Origin: an uncultured Caryophanales bacterium
Lineage (GTDB): Bacteria > Bacillota_I > Bacilli_A > Acholeplasmatales > Anaeroplasmataceae
Length of the DNA: 64,000 nucleotides
NCBI GenBank assembly: GCA_946626535.1
Contig: CAMOUK010000002.1
Location: forward strand, 47,519-111,518
Direction: 5' to 3'
Of this stretch, positions 7,549 through 17,626 are shown piece by piece. Positions within the stretch are counted from its first letter, which is position 1; each line of letters opens with the position of its first letter. A model generated the notes under the pieces. The model was not told where the DNA came from, did not search any database, and saw only the letters and a list, made by a program, of their open reading frames with translations. A program made the translations under genes and the position numbers.

Positions 7549-10500
7549 ATTTTAACCTCCCTTACCTTATTATGCGCAAGTGATAATAAATAACACCTAA
7601 TTGGTAAATTAGATATAGATTCTACATATCTTTTATATATAGATAGTTGTCTATCATAAGCTAAATCATCAATATGAAATAGCTTATAATCGATAATATC
7701 GATATGATCATCATATACCGCAAGTAAATCTATAATACCATGGAATGTTTCATTTGTCTTTTTATCTAAGAAAATAAATTCATGCTCATGATATGTTTTA
7801 GCTTTTGATAATTCCTTCATAATATCATTATTTAAGATTAATTCTATATCAGCTTTAATATTAGGCTCTTTAATATTTGAGGTGTCGATATTATTAAAAT
7901 CTAATAATTCCATATATCTATGATATTTTAAACCTAAATCTAGATTTTCCTGCTCTCTATCTGATAATACCTCTATTACTTCCTTTGATATTCTATTTTG
8001 AGAAATAATATCACTTAGATAGCTAATGTTATTATAGATTGGCTTTTCATGATATTTAATATCCTTTAGCTTTTTTCTTCTTTGATATGCATCATCTATT
8101 TCATATGTAGATAAATCAATATTAACAATATAATTATTTAAATCATCCTTAACATAATTTAGCATATCGTTAAATGATCTAATTTCATCAACATAATTAA
8201 TTTCCTTTTTTAAATTAGGAGAAATTAAAATCATCTGTTCTCTTGCTCTAGTTAAGGCAACATAAAATAATCTAATTCTTTCAGATAAATCTAGGCCTCT
8301 TTCCTTATTTTTAGCTAAAGCTCTAATGATAGATTCTTTTGAAAAATACATACCATATCTAACATTTAAGCCAACACTTTCCTTTACTGCCTCCATAAAT
8401 TTCTTATCTAGCATTGGGAAATAACAAATAGGAAATTCTAGACCCTTAGATTTATGAATAGTCATAATTCTAACTGCATCAGAGCCAGTTGTATCTATAG
8501 AATATTTATTATTGTCATCATTTAGCATCTCTTTTATATATTCTGAAATAGTATCTAGGCTTTCACCAAAGCTACTCCATGAATCTATATAATTTCTTAT
8601 TCTATCTATAATAATTAATTTAGATTGAGTATTACCAACAAGTGGTAGCTTCTTAATAACCTCAAATTCATCTATTAACATTGTAAAAATATCTGAATTT
8701 GAAAATTCGTTTAGATGAGATGCTATCATTTTAATCTTATCAGAAATAATATTACTCTTAGGCTCTTCATTTTTAAAGCCATAGCCATCTCTAGCTGACA
8801 TGACAATATCATAAATTTTAGCATCATCCATCATGAATAAGTAGCTTCTAGCTATACTCATAAAATAATGATAATAATTACTATTAAATGTATGATTTTT
8901 AGTTAGAACAACTAGATTTACTAGACTTGATAATATAAGTGTAATATTATCCTCATTAAGCTTTAAATCAGCTTCAATTGATACTGGAATATTTTTACTT
9001 TCTAATATCTTTTTAATAATTTCAAAACTTGTTCCTCTATCAATTAATATGGCAAAATCGCTATATTTAGCATCTCTTAAAGTCTTAGAATCAGAATCGA
9101 AGACCTTAAAATTATTATTCATTTTTTCTTTAATATCTTTTGCTATAATATTAGCTTCTATCTCTTGAGTAGTAGCATTAATTCCTTCACTATCATCATC
9201 TTCCTTTTCAGTAGAATAGCTTAGAATTTGCATATTATAGTTATAATCCTTAAGGCTTTGATTGTTATAATCAGTTAAGCCATAAACCATCTCGTGAGAT
9301 TCTTTAAAGGCAGCACTACCATATTCTAGCGTCATAAGCTTATCAAATATTAAATTAATATTTGTTAAAACTTCTTTTCTTGATCTAAAGTTCTTAGTTA
9401 AATCAATTCTCATACCTTTTGAATTATTATTATATTTATTAATAACACTATAAGTATTATATTTATCATTAAATAATTCTGGTTCAGCGTTTCTAAAGCG
9501 ATAAATACCTTGTTTAATATCACCAACAACATAGACATTATTTTTAGATATTAGGTTGATAAAATATTCTTGAATATAGGAAGTATCCTGATATTCATCA
9601 ATTAATATTTCATATAAAGAATCCTTTATTTCATTTCTGGCACTTTCAATCTTTAATAGCTCAATAGCTATCTTTTGAATATCCATAAATGAATATAAGG
9701 AATTTTCCTTTTTAAATTCATAAAATTTATCATCAAATTCTTTAATAATACCTAATAAGAATTTAACTAGCTTTTTATTTTCATCTAATTCTAAAACTAA
9801 ATCATCCTTAGAAATAATAGTTGGAATAACATCATCTAATAAATCCTTTAAATTGCCTCTTAAGCTAGATAATCTAGTTCTAATTTCTTTTAAATCTAGG
9901 TCATTTTTATTCTTTTGGCTAATTCTTGGAATTGCAAAATCACTAAAGAATACTTTTAAATCATCTAGGCTATATTTTGATTCAATAAATTCATATAAAT
10001 TAATGATAAAATCATATAATTCTTCACTACTAGCATCAACCAAATCCTTAGAGTAGGTATATTCCTTTTCCTCCTCTAATAATTTAATTAATTCATCCTT
10101 ATATAATAATGCCTTATCTAAGGCTTTTTTAATTGAATTAAAATATTCATTAATAGAATTATTGATAAATTCCTTTCCATAATATTTATCAAAATAAGTA
10201 TTATAAAAGCTTTCCTTATCAATAATAATATCAATCTTTTTATACATGCTTAAAATGATAGCCTTTAGGCCACTATCATTTTTATCAGGAAATAAATCAA
10301 AATACATTTTGATATTTTCCTTATCATTTTTAAAATGATCTAATACTATTTCATCTAATATTTTATTAGCCTTTATTTCAAGATAAACATTATCTGCTAC
10401 ATTAATATCAGATATATTTAATAAATAGCCATATTTATTTACTATAAATTGGCAGTAGGCATCAAAGGTAGTAATATTGGCAGAATCAACCTTATCCTTA

Positions 10501-10736
10501 TGAATAAGTAGATTATTATTAGCTAATATTTTCTTTCTTACTCTTTCCTTCATTTCAGCTGCCGCTTTATTAGTAAATGTTAGAACTAATAATTCATCTA
10601 AAGTATGGCCAGATAATAGGATTTGACTTATTCTTTCAGTTAATACTGCAGTCTTACCAGAACCAGCTCCAGCTGAAACTATAATATTTTTATCTCTTTG
10701 ATTTATAGCTTGTTCTTGCTCAGGGCTAAATGGCAT
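7545..10736 (-). CDS. addA: AddA, helicase-nuclease subunit for double-strand break repair
   Basis: AddA is the UvrD-like helicase and nuclease subunit of AddAB, the Firmicutes counterpart of RecBCD. In 1063 residues it has Walker [10 protein letters not shown] near residue 25, motif [12 protein letters not shown], motif [14 protein letters not shown], and a C-terminal RecB-type nuclease with [20 protein letters not shown]. It is shorter than B. subtilis AddA (about 1230 residues) but all motifs are present. The start overlaps the 3' end of addB by 11 bases. The order addB-addA is conserved; DUF2130 is joined at the end. Confidence 0.95.
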   Translation of the reverse strand: MPFSPEQEQAINQRDKNIIVSAGAGSGKTAVLTERISQILLSGHTLDELLVLTFTNKAAAEMKERVRKKILANNNLLIHKDKVDSANITTFDAYCQFIVNKYGYLLNISDINVADNVYLEIKANKILDEIVLDHFKNDKENIKMYFDLFPDKNDSGLKAIILSMYKKIDIIIDKESFYNTYFDKYYGKEFINNSINEYFNSIKKALDKALLYKDELIKLLEEEKEYTYSKDLVDASSEELYDFIINLYEFIESKYSLDDLKVFFSDFAIPRISQKNKNDLDLKEIRTRLSSLRGNLKDLLDDVIPTIISKDDLVLELDENKKLVKFLLGIIKEFDDKFYEFKKENSLYSFMDIQKIAIELLKIESARNEIKDSLYEILIDEYQDTSYIQEYFINLISKNNVYVVGDIKQGIYRFRNAEPELFNDKYNTYSVINKYNNNSKGMRIDLTKNFRSRKEVLTNINLIFDKLMTLEYGSAAFKESHEMVYGLTDYNNQSLKDYNYNMQILSYSTEKEDDDSEGINATTQEIEANIIAKDIKEKMNNNFKVFDSDSKTLRDAKYSDFAILIDRGTSFEIIKKILESKNIPVSIEADLKLNEDNITLILSSLVNLVVLTKNHTFNSNYYHYFMSIARSYLFMMDDAKIYDIVMSARDGYGFKNEEPKSNIISDKIKMIASHLNEFSNSDIFTMLIDEFEVIKKLPLVGNTQSKLIIIDRIRNYIDSWSSFGESLDTISEYIKEMLNDDNNKYSIDTTGSDAVRIMTIHKSKGLEFPICYFPMLDKKFMEAVKESVGLNVRYGMYFSKESIIRALAKNKERGLDLSERIRLFYVALTRAREQMILISPNLKKEINYVDEIRSFNDMLNYVKDDLNNYIVNIDLSTYEIDDAYQRRKKLKDIKYHEKPIYNNISYLSDIISQNRISKEVIEVLSDREQENLDLGLKYHRYMELLDFNNIDTSNIKEPNIKADIELILNNDIMKELSKAKTYHEHEFIFLDKKTNETFHGIIDLLAVYDDHIDIIDYKLFHIDDLAYDRQLSIYKRYVESISNLPIRCYLLSLAHNKVREVKI

Positions 10737-13071
10737 CCTTATTATCCTCCTTCTTCTTAAATGGCTTATCCTCTAATTTAATAATATCTTCATATTTTTT
10801 ATAACAAATATCCTTCATATCGCAGTAGCTACAAGCATTAATTTTTTTATTTTGCTTTGGATTAATATTAAATTTAGCACTTCTAATAGCTACATACGCC
10901 TCATTTAATAATCTAACAACTAGTTCATCAAAATAATTTATTTCATCGATAGTTATTGGTCTATTATTTTTCATTCCTGATTTTAATTTATTTATCTTAT
11001 CAATATATTCTCCAGTATGCTCCTTATCAACTATATCAATATTAGAAGCACCATCCTTTGTATATCCCTTTAATCTTAAATCATCATCCTTTAAAGAAAT
11101 CTTATGATAATATAAACCAATTAAATCCGGATTATTAAATTCATTAGTTATACACTCTGAATTTTTAACTAGATAATAATATATAGGTAGCTGAGTATGC
11201 ATACCATCATCTAAATTAGATAAATCGATATCTATATTATTACCAGTCTTATAATCTATTACCGCAAAGATAGTTCTATCACTTTCTTTATTATATAAAA
11301 TCTTATCAACCTTACCCTCAAATATTAATCTACCTTCATCTAATTTAACTATTAGCTTAGGCTCAGTTAATACAGCGTTAAATTCAGTATTAGCCTCATA
11401 TTTTTGATTAAATTCTAAGACTTTTTTAGCTAAATCTTTAAATAATCCCATAAAGAATAAATCTCTATCTGTTAAATCAAGATTATTCTTTTCTAAATTA
11501 TCTTTTATATGCTTTAAGGCTTCATTAGAAACATTTTCAAAATTAAAATTCTTATCATATGATTTTTCTAATATTTCATGGGTATATGTACCAAAATCAG
11601 CACTAGTATTTTTAGTTATTAATGAGACATTTAATATGTTTTTTAAATAGTATTTAAATGCACATTCATAATAATTATTTAATGAAGAATATGATAATTT
11701 AATAACTTCTAGATGCTCATTTAATTTATTTACATCAATACCATTAAATTTATTATCATAATTTAGATAATTAATATCATAAATAGATTTATTAAATTCA
11801 TTTTGAATAGTTCCAAACTTATTATATTCATCAAGAGATATAGAATAAACTACACCATCTTCTTCCTCATTTAAGCCAAATTGATAATTATTATCTAATA
11901 CTTCATTATATCCTAAATCCTTAATTAAAAATGAAGGAATAAAATTAGCTGTAGAGCTTTTTAATTTATAAGATATATAAATATTAGTATCTCTATTTAA
12001 AGACCTTAAAATATCCTCTTTTGCGTATGAATTTAGGTCATTTGAAGTATCAAGACCAAGTTTAATTCTTAAATTATCATCAAAATAATCTGTATCCTTA
12101 AAAATCTTAGGACAAGCACCTAAATTAAAGCCAATTAAAAATATATAATCATCAATTTGAGATGCATATGTTTCAATATCAATTAAATCTATACCATTTT
12201 CATATGTTATTTTATTAAATGGCATTAAAGTAAATTCATATTTAAAAATAGCCTTAGTTAATTTAGATTCATAGTGATGTAGCTTATATGAATTAATTAC
12301 ATTTATTATCTTTTTTAAATATGGGCTAGTATTAAAGCTTTCCTTTAATTTAGCTGATATTTCATCAAATGATAAATTTAATTCTAATAATTCAAATAGC
12401 TTATGAGCTATTGGTGTAGATAAAACATTTTGATGGGCCTTAAAGTTAATTGGAATTTTATAATAGCTTGATAATCTTTTAAAATCATATTCATATTCAT
12501 CAGAATAATTTCCAATTTTAATATTATCAATTGATATGCCACTATCAAGTAATTCCTTTATTTTATTAAAGATAAATCTAGACTCATCAGCTATATTTCT
12601 AAAGCCATAGACTGTTCTTTTTTTATTTTCAGGATTTTTATTATTATATTGCTCATATTTAATATTATTTTTATCTAATAAATTTAGGCAAAACCTTAAT
12701 TCCTTAGTCTCTAAATAACCAACAAATGTAATAGGAGTAGTCTTCAAATAATTAATAAATAATTCATCATATGAAATAAAGCCCTTTTCTTCTAATTCTT
12801 CCTTTAATTCCTTTAAATAATTTAATTTAGGATGATTAAAAAATAAAGATTCATATTTTAATTTATCAATATACATTTTAGCAATCTTAGGCCCAATATT
12901 TTTATTAATAGAAATGTAGGCGATAGCTTCTTTTGATACGCTAAATGTTAAAGCCTCAATTAATTGATCTAATGTTAAAAATGTATAATTTATTATTTGA
13001 TCCATATGATTTTTTAAAACGACATTTTTATTACTATTTTCACAAATAATATAGCCCTCTTTAAATTGCAT
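10726..13071 (-). CDS. addB: AddB-like nuclease subunit, short form
   Basis: Partner of AddA; assigned from operon position and the C-terminal nuclease. Residues 590-625 carry the RecB-family core GKVDKI...VIDYKTG, and the four iron-sulfur cysteines of AddB are visible as one Cys in YECAFKYYLK before the nuclease and a CxxCxxxxxC set (CSYCDMKDIC) near residue 757. The protein has 781 residues, whereas AddB is commonly about 1150, and I see no Walker A motif at the N terminus, so the pseudo-helicase half is strongly reduced. AAGGAGGT precedes the ATG at 13071. A TAGACA...TGTCTA inverted repeat lies at 13108-13126 upstream. Confidence 0.85.
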   Translation of the reverse strand: MQFKEGYIICENSNKNVVLKNHMDQIINYTFLTLDQLIEALTFSVSKEAIAYISINKNIGPKIAKMYIDKLKYESLFFNHPKLNYLKELKEELEEKGFISYDELFINYLKTTPITFVGYLETKELRFCLNLLDKNNIKYEQYNNKNPENKKRTVYGFRNIADESRFIFNKIKELLDSGISIDNIKIGNYSDEYEYDFKRLSSYYKIPINFKAHQNVLSTPIAHKLFELLELNLSFDEISAKLKESFNTSPYLKKIINVINSYKLHHYESKLTKAIFKYEFTLMPFNKITYENGIDLIDIETYASQIDDYIFLIGFNLGACPKIFKDTDYFDDNLRIKLGLDTSNDLNSYAKEDILRSLNRDTNIYISYKLKSSTANFIPSFLIKDLGYNEVLDNNYQFGLNEEEDGVVYSISLDEYNKFGTIQNEFNKSIYDINYLNYDNKFNGIDVNKLNEHLEVIKLSYSSLNNYYECAFKYYLKNILNVSLITKNTSADFGTYTHEILEKSYDKNFNFENVSNEALKHIKDNLEKNNLDLTDRDLFFMGLFKDLAKKVLEFNQKYEANTEFNAVLTEPKLIVKLDEGRLIFEGKVDKILYNKESDRTIFAVIDYKTGNNIDIDLSNLDDGMHTQLPIYYYLVKNSECITNEFNNPDLIGLYYHKISLKDDDLRLKGYTKDGASNIDIVDKEHTGEYIDKINKLKSGMKNNRPITIDEINYFDELVVRLLNEAYVAIRSAKFNINPKQNKKINACSYCDMKDICYKKYEDIIKLEDKPFKKKEDNKDAI

Positions 13072-13107
13072 AAAACTACCTCCTTTATTAATAAAATATT
13101 ACCTAAG

Positions 13108-13126
13108 TAGACAAAATATATGTCTA
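13108..13126. repeat. Inverted repeat upstream of addB
   Basis: TAGACA and TGTCTA are separated by 7 AT-only bases, about 40 bases before the addB start. It could be an operator or a leader hairpin. No T run follows, so it is not a terminator. Confidence 0.35.
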
Positions 13127-13242
13127 ATTAATATTTTCATAAATTTTCATAACATTTGTGCTCACTAATATTATTATATAATATTATTTAAAAATAAAAA
13201 GCTATTTTAAAAATGAAAATCTTAAGTTTTCTTTCCACTTTA

Positions 13243-13277
13243 TAAAAAAAGAAAAGACTAGTTATAATTAACTAGTC
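13243..13277 (-). terminator. Terminator of the pepP/M29 peptidase operon
   Basis: Perfect 9-bp stem GACTAGTTA/TAACTAGTC on the minus strand with a 4-base loop and a T-rich tail, 47 bases after the M29 stop. Confidence 0.85.
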
Positions 13278-13324
13278 AAATTAATAATAAGTAATTGTAG
13301 TGGTTCTTTGGTTCGTTTAGCTTA

Positions 13325-14557
13325 TTATATTGCCCAAACGCCATCTTTAAAGATTTGAACCTCTTTACCATCATAAGTTAAAGCCTTAATATTTAAATCT
13401 GCAGTACCAATCATAAAATCAACATGGATAACTGACTTATTTAAATCAAATGCTTTAATCTCTTCTTCAGTCTTATTTTGATAACCATCGATACATTCTT
13501 CAAATGCTCTACCAATAGCTAGGTGGCAACAAGCATTCTCATCATATAATGTTGAATAAAATAATAAGCCCGTTTGATTTACTGGAGATGTAAATGGAAC
13601 AAGTGCTACCTCACCAAGCATTTTAGCGCCTTCATCAGTAGAAATTAATTCCTCTAATGTCTTCTTTTCATCTTCCTTATCACTTAAAACTTCAACAATT
13701 TTTCCATTTTCAAATCTAAAGCCGAAATCAGAAACAACCTTACCCATTACTGAAAGTGGCTTTGATGCATAAACTACACCATTAGCTGATAATTTATCAG
13801 GTGAAGTGAAGCATTCTTCTGTTGGCATATTAGGGTTATAAACTACACCAGAATATGTCTTTTCATTACCTGATTCAAATACCATACCCTTTTTAATTTC
13901 AATATTAAAATCAGTACCTGATTGATTAGATTTATAGAATAATTTTTTAATTCCTAAAGAATTTAACTTATCAGTTTTTTCTTGCAAGAAGGCATTATGC
14001 TTATTCCAGTTATCAATTGAATCTCCTTCTAATCTTGTAACCTTAATAATAGCTTCCCATAGTTTATTCATAGCTTGTTTAGCAGATAATTCAGGGAAAA
14101 CCTTCTTAGCCCATGCCTCACCTGGAATACCAACGATAGTCCATTGATACTTATTATCCATTTGTTCACGATACTTCATGATGATTGGACCAGTTGCCTT
14201 TCTTACGGCAGCTACCTTAGTTGGATCAACACCCTTTAAGCTATCTGGATCTGATGAATCAATATAGATTCTTGCAGGAAGTGTATCAACCTGATATTGC
14301 CACTTTTCTTCCTTCCACTTAGGGAATTCAGATAAAGCCTTAACTGAAGCTTTTTTATAAGTAATATTAGATACCTCATCAGATACCCAATCAACTGTAA
14401 CAAGTCTAGCTTTAGCCTTATAAGCTTCTTCTACAATGTATTTAACAAAATAATTATCATTTACATTAGCTGTAATAATAACATCTTGTCCCTTTTGTAC
14501 GTTTACGCCCATTCTTACAATAAGCTTAGCATACTCCTTTAAAATACTTTTCTTCAT
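13325..14557 (-). CDS. M29-family metallo-aminopeptidase (AmpS/PepS type)
   Basis: A cytoplasmic leucyl-type aminopeptidase of family M29, releasing N-terminal residues from peptides with two metal ions. The 410 residues follow the family pattern: an N-terminal domain with GVNVQKGQDVIITANV, the central FNIEIKKGMVFESG and MPTEECFTSPDK segment with metal-binding Glu residues, then CCHLAIGRAFEECIDG and HVDFMIGT with His and Asp ligands near the C terminus. The ATG at 14557 overlaps the stop of the upstream Xaa-Pro aminopeptidase as TAATG, so the two peptidases are translationally coupled and probably act together in peptide turnover. Confidence 0.92.
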   Translation of the reverse strand: MKKSILKEYAKLIVRMGVNVQKGQDVIITANVNDNYFVKYIVEEAYKAKARLVTVDWVSDEVSNITYKKASVKALSEFPKWKEEKWQYQVDTLPARIYIDSSDPDSLKGVDPTKVAAVRKATGPIIMKYREQMDNKYQWTIVGIPGEAWAKKVFPELSAKQAMNKLWEAIIKVTRLEGDSIDNWNKHNAFLQEKTDKLNSLGIKKLFYKSNQSGTDFNIEIKKGMVFESGNEKTYSGVVYNPNMPTEECFTSPDKLSANGVVYASKPLSVMGKVVSDFGFRFENGKIVEVLSDKEDEKKTLEELISTDEGAKMLGEVALVPFTSPVNQTGLLFYSTLYDENACCHLAIGRAFEECIDGYQNKTEEEIKAFDLNKSVIHVDFMIGTADLNIKALTYDGKEVQIFKDGVWAI

Positions 14558-15795
14558 TATTTTTGATTCTCCTTAATAAATTTTTCAATATCATCAACTT
14601 CTTTAATGATTTGAGGGCTTAGCCATTCAGCGCCATTTTCAGTAATTAAAACATCATCTTCAATTCTAATACCAATTCCCTCTTCAGCTATATATAAGCC
14701 TGGTTCATTTGATATAATTGAGCCTGGCTTTAAAGCTGTATACTCGCATAAATCATGACAATCAAGACCGATATGATGAGAAACTCCATGGAAATAATAT
14801 TTAGATACTTCCTCTTCAGTCTTTGCTTTAATTAAGCCAATTTTATATAATTCTTCTTTGAAATAATTTCTTAAAATTTGATTTAATTCTTTAGTAGTAA
14901 TACCTGGCTTTGCGTTTGCAAAAACAAGCTTTTGACCTTCTAATACTATGTTATATAAAAGTTTTTGTCTATCAGTAAACTTACCATTGATAGGATATGT
15001 TCTTGAAATATCAGAACAGTACATATTTAATGAACAGCCTAAATCAAATAAAACTAGCTCTCCATCATTTAAAACATCACTATTCTTTTGATAATGCAAG
15101 CAGCAAGCATTCTTTCCACCAGCAGCGATAGTTGGGAATGCATATCCAGTTGAACCATGATATTTAATTGCTTGATCAAAATATGCTTCTAGCTGATATT
15201 CATATAAGCCTGGCTTAATATTAGATAAGATTGATTTTAAGCCCTCATTAGTAATAGAAATAGCCTTCTTCATCTCATCTATTTCTTCTTTTTCCTTAAC
15301 AGTTCTAGCCTTAGTAAATAGGCTTCTACCATTAATAATATTAGCATATGGATATTTATCCTTTAATTTTTTGGCAAATATCTGATCATCTGTTAAATAA
15401 ACTGTATCTTGTGGTGTAAAATCTAAATAAATATCATTTACAATGCTTAATAATTGACCAATGAATGCTTCAAAAGAATCTAAATATCTAACATTTTTTA
15501 TACCAGATATATTTGTAACCTCTTCCTTAGATAAAGGAGCACCAACCCATTTAGCCTTATATTCATCATATGGATTAATAAATATTACAGAAGATTCATT
15601 ACCATTAATTTTTTGTAAAACAACTATATTTTCAAACTCTAATAAACCAGTAATGTAAAAATAATTTCTATTCATATTATATTCTTGTTTAAATATGTCT
15701 CCGTTTTTTGGTCTATTAAAAACAATAAATATTGAATTATCTTTCATCTGATTTAAAATCTTATTTCTATTCTTTTCAAATAAAATACTATTCAT
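14557..15795 (-). CDS. pepP: Xaa-Pro aminopeptidase, M24B family
   Basis: Removes the N-terminal residue before proline. Residues 1-150 form the creatinase-type N-terminal domain; the pita-bread catalytic domain holds the five metal ligands in FDLGCSLNMYCSDISRTYP (two Asp), HHIGLD (His), NEPGLYI (Glu) and IRIEDDVLIT (Glu). The ATG at 15795 gives 412 residues and is preferred to a TTG at 15813, since AAAGGGGAT lies between them at ribosome-site distance. A TATAAT-like -10 at 15823-15828 precedes it. First gene of a two-gene peptidase operon. Confidence 0.92.
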   Translation of the reverse strand: MNSILFEKNRNKILNQMKDNSIFIVFNRPKNGDIFKQEYNMNRNYFYITGLLEFENIVVLQKINGNESSVIFINPYDEYKAKWVGAPLSKEEVTNISGIKNVRYLDSFEAFIGQLLSIVNDIYLDFTPQDTVYLTDDQIFAKKLKDKYPYANIINGRSLFTKARTVKEKEEIDEMKKAISITNEGLKSILSNIKPGLYEYQLEAYFDQAIKYHGSTGYAFPTIAAGGKNACCLHYQKNSDVLNDGELVLFDLGCSLNMYCSDISRTYPINGKFTDRQKLLYNIVLEGQKLVFANAKPGITTKELNQILRNYFKEELYKIGLIKAKTEEEVSKYYFHGVSHHIGLDCHDLCEYTALKPGSIISNEPGLYIAEEGIGIRIEDDVLITENGAEWLSPQIIKEVDDIEKFIKENQK

Positions 15796-15844
15796 AATAA
15801 TATCCCCTTTCAAAACGCTTGTATTATACTATATTTAAATAAAA

Positions 15845-15867
15845 GAAAAAAGCAATTTCTTGCTTTT
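15845..15867 (-). terminator. Terminator of the rlmI-type methyltransferase gene
   Basis: AAGCAA/TTGCTT stem with GAAA loop and T tail on the minus strand, directly after the stop codon. Confidence 0.75.
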
Positions 15868-17033
15868 TAAAGAACTCTTAGAATAATACATTTCAAATAT
15901 AATTGTTCTTCTGATTGTAATAAAGCTGGATGATCAGGAGCTTGAATTCTAAAATCTAAGAATTGAACCTTTCTTTTCGCATCCATGGCAGCCTCACTTA
16001 TCATTTGCATAAATAAATCAGGAGTCATATGCTGACTACAGCTAAATGTTAATAAATAGCCACCCTTATTTATTAGCTTTAAAGCTGATAAATTAATTTC
16101 CTTATAACCCTTATAAGCCTTCTTTACTGATTCCTTAGATTTAGTAAATGCTGGCGGATCTAATACTATAACATCATATTTTTTATTACAATTTCTTAAA
16201 TATAGGAATGTATCATCACATATTACATTTATATTATTAAAATTATTTAATTTAGCATTGTAAGAAATATTATCACAAGCTAGCTTTGATATATCTAAGG
16301 CATCAACCTCTTTTGCTCCATTTTTTAAAGCATTTAAGGCAAAGCCTCCAACATTAGAAAAACAGTCTAGTACTGTTTTATTTTTACAATAATATTTAAT
16401 ATTATCTCTATTTAACTTTTGATCTAAGAAATAACCTGTTTTTTGACCATTTTCTACATCTACAATAAACTTGATACCATTTTCCTCGACTAAGATTTTA
16501 GGGTCAAATTCATTATAGACAAAGCCTTTAAATTCCTCTAAGCCTTCCTTTATTCTAGAAGGAATATCGCTTCTTTCATAAATACCCTTACAATTAGTTA
16601 ATTCAACTAGAATATCTATAATATCCTTTTTTATTTTATCCATACCTAATGAGCTTATTTGAATAACTAAATAATCAGCATATTTATCTACAACAAGACC
16701 AGGTAGGAAATCTGCCTCACTAAATATTAATCTATAACAATTTGAGTTGTTAAAATTAATATTTTTTCTATGCTCTAAGGCATATTTTATTCTATTTTTA
16801 AAGAATTCCTTATCAATCTTTTCATTTTCATCTAGGGTTAATATTCTAACCATTATCTTAGAATTAGTATTTAAAAAGCCATAACATAAAAATTTCTTTT
16901 CATATGTTAAAACTCTAACTACCTCACCATTAACAATATTACCCTCAAATCCATTTATTTCATTATTAAAAATCCAAGGAAATCCATTTATTTTTTCTAT
17001 TTCTTCATTCTTATTTAATATAACATTTAACAT
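15867..17033 (-). CDS. rlmI: RlmI-type 23S rRNA cytosine methyltransferase
   Basis: A class I SAM-dependent RNA m5C methyltransferase. Residues 1-75 form a PUA domain (GFPWIFNNEI, GEVVRVLT), followed by a central EEHD-like domain and the Rossmann methyltransferase: FLDQKLNRDNI, TVLDCFSNVGGFALNAL (SAM-binding motif I), VIVLDPPAFTKSK (motif IV) and LLTFSCSQHM with the probable catalytic Cys. The 388 residues fit RlmI/YwbD proteins. The exact rRNA position is inferred from the family. It follows the 160-residue gene with 8 bases between, so they form an operon. Confidence 0.85.
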   Translation of the reverse strand: MLNVILNKNEEIEKINGFPWIFNNEINGFEGNIVNGEVVRVLTYEKKFLCYGFLNTNSKIMVRILTLDENEKIDKEFFKNRIKYALEHRKNINFNNSNCYRLIFSEADFLPGLVVDKYADYLVIQISSLGMDKIKKDIIDILVELTNCKGIYERSDIPSRIKEGLEEFKGFVYNEFDPKILVEENGIKFIVDVENGQKTGYFLDQKLNRDNIKYYCKNKTVLDCFSNVGGFALNALKNGAKEVDALDISKLACDNISYNAKLNNFNNINVICDDTFLYLRNCNKKYDVIVLDPPAFTKSKESVKKAYKGYKEINLSALKLINKGGYLLTFSCSQHMTPDLFMQMISEAAMDAKRKVQFLDFRIQAPDHPALLQSEEQLYLKCIILRVL

Positions 17034-17041
17034 AATAATAC

Positions 17042-17524
17042 CTAATATTTTTCAACAAATTCTAAATAATTTCTAGCCTTTTCAGTTAATACCTCTAAAT
17101 TAAAATATTCTAATACCTTTCTATATAATTCTTCACCAGATAAATTATATTCCTTAAATAAATTTTTTAATTCAACAGGTGGAATATCATATATTAATCT
17201 ATCAGAATTTACTCTTAAATAATTAACACTAAATTCACCACTAGAAGGCCAAATGACAAAATCATATAATTCTTCATTATAAATAATACCTAATTTAGCT
17301 ACTCTTTCCATAATAATATCTAAAGCCTTACCGCTAATTTTAGCTACATTAAATATTTCTCTAAATCTAGCCTTTAAGGTATTTAGTGTAAGTGGTGCTT
17401 CAGTATTGACAATATTTATTAAATTTTTATCAAGACTTCCTACTACTTCACCTAAATTATTATAAATTTGATCTAATGAAATATGAATTAAATTTTGAGT
17501 TTTTGTATAATTTTTAGTTATCAT
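17042..17524 (-). CDS. Small protein with DUF3320-like winged-helix segment
   Basis: A soluble 160-residue protein I cannot name securely. Residues 38-82 (IVNTEAPLTLNTLKARFREIFNVAKISGKALD...) resemble the DUF3320 module usually found at the C terminus of large Walker-type helicase proteins, where it looks like a winged helix. The C-terminal half is alpha-helical and charged with no clear motif. There is no signal peptide or membrane segment. It is co-transcribed with the rRNA methyltransferase downstream, which might point to RNA or DNA binding, but this is only context. Confidence 0.6.
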   Translation of the reverse strand: MITKNYTKTQNLIHISLDQIYNNLGEVVGSLDKNLINIVNTEAPLTLNTLKARFREIFNVAKISGKALDIIMERVAKLGIIYNEELYDFVIWPSSGEFSVNYLRVNSDRLIYDIPPVELKNLFKEYNLSGEELYRKVLEYFNLEVLTEKARNYLEFVEKY

Positions 17525-17584
17525 ATTTATTCTCCTAGCGTATTAACTACATAATATAATAACATTTTATATTAAAAATATAAA

Positions 17585-17620
17585 GAAAAAAGAAGATTGT
17601 AGATAAAACTACAACCTTCT
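17585..17620 (-). terminator. Terminator of the Rpn-family gene
   Basis: 12-bp stem AGAAGGTTGTAG/CTACAATCTTCT (one G-U) with a TTTTAT loop and T-rich tail on the minus strand, 7 bases after the stop. Confidence 0.9.
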
Positions 17621-17626
17621 ATAATT

